Notes under the pieces: model-generated
Database searches by the model: none
Told to the model about the DNA's origin: nothing
The model's input: the letters and a program-made list of their open reading frames with translations, nothing else
Shown: positions 17,209 to 20,732 of the stretch, piece after piece
How the letters are laid out: every line of letters begins with the position of its first letter
Numbering within the stretch: position 1 is the first letter of the stretch
Source of the DNA: Conidiobolus incongruus B7586
Taxonomy: Eukaryota; Entomophthoromycota; Entomophthoromycetes; Entomophthorales; Conidiobolaceae
Assembly: GCA_000697335.1 (NCBI GenBank)
Contig: JNEM01011471.1
Coordinates: 1-20,732 of the forward strand
Length of the DNA: 20,732 bases
Direction: 5' to 3'
Made by a program: the position numbers and the translations under genes

Positions 17209-18477
17209 TTACCTTGAATTTGAAATAATGGGAAATTTTTTATTAATTTGCAATAAATAAATATATACAAAGTTAATAGGAAATTATATATTTTTAAAAT
17301 ATATATATAATAATTTTTTTGATTATAAAATTAACTTTTTAAAATTGGTTATTTAATTTAATTATACTTAAACCAAATAATAATCATCAAAGGTTTTTTA
17401 TTTTAGTATTAATAAAACTTAACCATAAACCTTTTAAAATTATTTAAAATTTACAAATAACTTTTGGTAATGAAGTATTATTTAAATTAATAATTTATTG
17501 CTAGGTAAATTACTTTAAAGTTAAGAGAGAAACTATCTAAAATTTACTAAAATCTAAAAGATTAACTTCAATTGTTACTTTTTTAAATATTAATAGAGTG
17601 AAAAAATATATTGAAAAACACCTTTTTATTTCAGTTAAAAAATATTAGTTTTATAAGTATTTTATATATATTTAAGTTTAAACTCAAATTAATAAATAAA
17701 AATATAAAATAAGTATCTTATAATTTAACTAAAGCTTAAAAAAAAGCTAGAGTAGTTATTACTAAATAAAACTTATTAAAATATTACTAGAAGCCTAAAC
17801 TTTTACAGTGAATAATTACAATTAATGAATCTTAAATCTCTATATATAATCCTTTACTAAAACACAAATCAAAATGCTAAATTAAGTTAAATCAACCCCC
17901 TCTATAAATCTCTTTAAATAAGTATTTTATTAATAAGTAAATATTAATTATAAAAATAGATTATAATAATATATGCTATTTTTATTTAGTTCTTAAAGGA
18001 AAATCAATTAATAATAAACTTTATATTGTTTTTTTAAATAAAAAGTATTTCTAATTGGTGTTTTTAATATTATTTGAGAAAACCTATTATTTTATATAAT
18101 AATTATAAAATATATAAATCTAAAGCTATAAAAAACTTTCTAATTAAAAATAACAGGAAAAAACTACTAAATCTAGTATACTCTTTAGATTATAATCTAT
18201 ATAATTATAATTGCTTTAGGCAATTAAAAAACTACCTTACAAGAAAGAAAATTTTTGCAAAAAAAATTTAATTAATTTGTGAAAAATGAAATTTCAGTCT
18301 TTGATAAAAAAAACTGTTTTTTAAGTATTAGGTTTTTGCTAAAAATATAGTAAAAAGATATTAATAATAAAAGAAACTATTAAATTTATATTATATATTG
18401 ATTTTTATATATTATATATTAAAATACTTAATTATTTTGAATCACAAAAAATTCCCATTATTAAAAATACAGAGTAA
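17209..18477 (+). mobile_element. Mariner-like element, copy A (complete length, mutated)
   Basis: The left end reads TTACCTTGAATTTGAAATAA then TGGGAAA. The right end, read inward, is TTACTCTGTATTTTTAATAA then TGGGAAT. These are imperfect terminal inverted repeats of about 35 bases. TA flanks both ends (17207-17208 and 18478-18479). The length of 1269 bases is typical of mariners. A plus-strand transposase, heavily interrupted, fills the inside and aligns along its length with copy B in the opposite orientation. Only the last catalytic part remains open (18074-18271). Confidence 0.85.
18074..18271 (+). pseudogene. Mariner transposase C-terminal remnant (copy A)
   Basis: 65 open codons with LYNNYKIYKSKAIKNFL and, 20-odd residues later, YSLDYNLYNYNCFRQLKNYL. 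These match the second and third catalytic blocks of mariner transposases (HDNxxxHK and YSPDxxPxDYxxF). In this copy both block acids are changed to Asn (YNN for HDN, YNY for CDY), both Pro are Leu and Gly is Arg, so the protein would be inactive. Relative to copy B and the family, all of these are C-to-T or G-to-A changes. The ATG is internal, not a true start. Confidence 0.8.
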
Positions 18478-18949
18478 TATTATTTAACTCTTAACTAAAT
18501 AACTAACTAAAAGTAAATATTATATTAATATCTTAAATATAACTATTTTGTATTTATATTATTAATATAATTTAAAAAGTATTATTATTTTGAATAATAA
18601 CTTTAAAATATATAAAGTTAAATTTTAAAAAATTTTTTAATTAAAGATAACTAAAGAAAATACTATATCTAGTGTATTTTTTAGATTATTACTTATTTGA
18701 TTATGATTATAATTAATTAAATTAAATAATAGCTATCTTATAAAAAAAAGTTTATAAAAAAATTTAATTATTACTTAGTAATTTAAAAAATAGGAATTTT
18801 TTATGATTGAAAAAAGTAAACATTTTAATATATAAAAAATAAAAATAAATATATAATATAAAAATAAAAATTTTTTTTATTTTTAATAGCTTTTTGCTAT
18901 ATTGTTAGCAATAATCTAACACCTAAAAAACAATTCTTTTTATTAAAGA

Positions 18950-19800
18950 CTGAAATTTGATGTTTCACAAACTAATTAAATTTTCCTGCAGAAATTTTCT
19001 TTTCTGTAAATTAGTTTTTTAATTACCCAAAACAATTATAATCACATGGGTTATAATCTAGGGAATATACTAGATATGGTAGTTTTTTCCAGTTATTTTT
19101 AATTAAAAAGTCTTTTACAACTTTAAATTTATGTATTTTATAATTATCATGTAAAATATTAGGTTTTCTCAAATTATATTAAGAATACTAATTAGAAATA
19201 GTTTTATTTAAAAAAGAAATATAAAGTTTACTATTAATTGATTTTCTTTTAAGAACTAAATAAGAATAGCAAATGCTATTATAATTTATTACAACAATTA
19301 ACATTCACTTATCAACAAAGTGTTTATTTAAAGGAATTTGTAGTGGGGGTTGATTTAGCTTAATCCAACACTTTAATTTTTGGTTTAGTAGAGGATTATA
19401 CAAAGGAATCTAAGATTCATCAATTGTAATAATTTGTTGTAAAAGCATTGGTTTCTAGCTATACCTTAGTAAGTTTTGTTTAGCAATAGCTACTCTAGCT
19501 TTTTTTTAAGCTTTAGTTAAATTATAAGGTACCTATTTTATATTTTTATTAATTAATTTTAATTTAAACTTTAATATATATAAAGTACTTGTGTAACTAA
19601 TATTAAAATGTCTTGATAATTCTTTAGCTGAAATAAAAAGATGCTTTTTAATATGTTTTTTTACTTTATTAATAATTATCAGAGTGATAGTTGAAATTAG
19701 TCTTTTAGATTTTAATAGGTTTTAGGTAGTTTCTCTCTTAGCTTTAAAATAATTTACCTAGCAATAATTTGTTGATTTAGATAATGCTTTATTACCAAAA
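18950..19800 (-). pseudogene. DD34D mariner transposase remnant (copy B)
   Basis: In one minus-strand frame a helix-turn-helix-like front (VKKHIKKHLFISAKELSRHF) is followed by the catalytic blocks. The first is TIDES with Asp at 19419-19421, the second HDNYKIHK with Asp at 19146-19148, and the third YSLDYNPCDYNCFG with Asp at 19041-19043. By codon count 90 residues lie between the first two acids and 34 between the last two, which defines the DD34D (mariner) class. All three acids are intact. The frame is dead because of stops where Trp (TGG to TAG or TGA) or Gln (CAA to TAA) are expected. It cannot make transposase without many reversions. Confidence 0.85.
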
Positions 19801-19950
19801 GCTGCTTGTAAATTTTAAATGATTTTAGAGGGTTTATGGTTAAATTTTACTAATACTAAAATAAAAGACTTTTGATGGTTATTATTTGGTTTAAGTATTA
19901 TTAAACTAAATAATTAATTTTAAGAAATAATTTTTTTCATCAAAAAAGTT

Positions 19951-19972
19951 ATTATATATATATATATATATA
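19951..19972. repeat. (AT)n microsatellite inside copy B
   Basis: Lies in the leader of the transposase. Copy A has no tract of comparable length at this place, so it expanded after the copies separated. Confidence 0.8.
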
Positions 19973-20108
19973 ATTTAAAACTATTTATTTTCTTATTGTT
20001 TTGTATATATTTTTTTATTTGACACTAATAATATGTTTGAAAAATCAGAAATTAAAAAATTTCCTATTTTTTTAATTCCATAGTAATACCTTATATAATA
20101 TTAATAAT

Positions 20109-20131
20109 TATATATATATATATATATATAT
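20109..20131. repeat. (AT)n microsatellite inside copy C
   Basis: About eleven AT units shortly after the nested copy B. Confidence 0.85.
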
Positions 20132-20274
20132 TTATTCTTTAGATTTTAAATATTAGTTAAAATTATTATAAAAATTTTAAAATAATAAAACAGATTATTA
20201 TATTAAAGTTAGATATAAAAATATTAATTTTTTTGGCTATAAAAAATTCCTATAATTTAAATTACAAAATAATA

Positions 20275-20732
20275 TTTTTAATATATTTATCTTTATAATC
20301 CCAATAATAGACTATTTAAACTAATATTATAGTGAATTTTATAATAATCAGTAAATTAAATAATTTTTATAAAAAAATTTAATACTATTTCATTTAAGAT
20401 TGAATAGTTTTGAATTTATAATTATTAGTTATTAAAATAATTTTGATAGATTTAATATATAATGATTGGATTGATAAATTCAAACTATTTAAAAAATTCA
20501 ATAAAATTATATTTATAGTATTTTTGAATATATATAATTCGAATTAGTTAATAATTTTATTCAATTTAATAGAATTTAAAATTAAATTTAATATAAAAGA
20601 TGTTTTTTAATATATTATATGGAATTATAATAATTAATTTAATTTTATCATTTTGCTATAATATTAAGTAATGAAATGATCAAATATATAGATATTTAAG
20701 CAATCCTTATTTATATTATTAATAACTTTTTG
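20275..20732. other. AT-rich spacer, nothing recognised
   Basis: No coding-like frame, terminal repeat or RNA gene was seen between the end of mariner copy C and the window edge. Confidence 0.55.

Larger units (their letters stand above)
18771..20087 (-). mobile_element. Mariner-like element, copy B (nested, full length)
   Basis: The ends are TTACTTAGTAATTTAAAAAA then TAGGAAT on the left and, read inward, TTACTATGGAATTAAAAAAA then TAGGAAA on the right. TA lies on both sides (18769-18770 and 20088-20089). It is 1317 bases long, in opposite orientation to copies A and C, and sits inside copy C. The transposase on the minus strand is the best preserved of the three but still contains about ten stops. 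The sequence beside its right end (20023-20077) closely matches the MITE at 5095-5294, including AATATGTTTGAAAAATCAGA. Confidence 0.83.
18480..20272 (+). mobile_element. Mariner-like element, copy C (oldest, split by copy B)
   Basis: 18580-18770 aligns with the transposase C-terminal part of copy A in the same orientation but is far more degenerate (for example DNNFKIYKVKF against the LYNNYKIYKSKA block). The sequence stops where copy B begins and resumes after it. 20150-20235 resembles copy A's 3' untranslated part, and 20241-20272 is a right terminal repeat (AAAAAATTCCTATAATTTAA onward) followed by TA. About 470 bases of this copy remain. The front half is missing, possibly removed or separated when copy A inserted beside it. 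Confidence 0.6.

Noticed and set aside
18074-18271. A separate small 65-aa gene
   Set aside because: It is the surviving open piece of the mariner transposase of copy A, with altered catalytic residues.
17090-20131. AT microsatellites as a centromere or telomere array
   Set aside because: The runs are short (about 20-26 bases), scattered and without higher-order units.
1-20732. Mitochondrial or plastid origin because of the extreme AT content
   Set aside because: A Zn2Cys6 regulator, TATA/CCAAT promoters and TA-target DNA transposons are nuclear features, and no organelle gene was found.

Overview
The window looks like nuclear DNA of a very AT-rich fungus. The strongest evidence is a complete gene for a Zn(II)2Cys6 transcription factor with a fungal-type middle domain, a class almost confined to fungi. 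Even the coding regions are AT-leaning, and the spacers are extremely AT-rich. An early-diverging lineage of the Conidiobolus (Entomophthoromycotina) type would fit, but that is an inference from composition and gene style. No rRNA, tRNA or CRISPR was recognised.

Layout. Bases 1-1945 hold Tc1-like DNA transposons: the right end of one (1-206) and a decayed element of about 1.55 kb (393-1943), with ~200-base inverted repeats that each carry two short direct repeats. Bases 2235-8900 are a gene desert with islands of coding-like sequence that I read as eroded gene relics, plus a 200-base MITE (5095-5294). Three intact genes follow: the transcription factor (9085-11154, +), a His/Gly/Gln-rich protein of 307 aa (11882-12805, -) convergent with it, and a secreted Tyr/Asp/Gly-rich repeat protein of 166 aa (15652-16152, -). 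Further relics lie between and beyond them, including one that looks like a multi-span membrane protein (13556-14177). The right end (17209-20272) is a cluster of three mariner-like (DD34D) copies, one nested in another.

Connections. The MITE has the same ends as the mariner copies and is probably an internally deleted derivative. The differences that inactivate the mariner transposases are mostly C-to-T or G-to-A changes in CpA/TpG context, and the relics are broken mainly by TAA, TAG and TGA codons that the same process could produce. This resembles repeat-induced point mutation or another cytosine-deamination process and may explain both the extreme AT content and the desert. The two minus-strand genes share a TATA box at almost the same distance from the start codon, and the 307-aa gene also has a paired CCAAT/CRE-like site.
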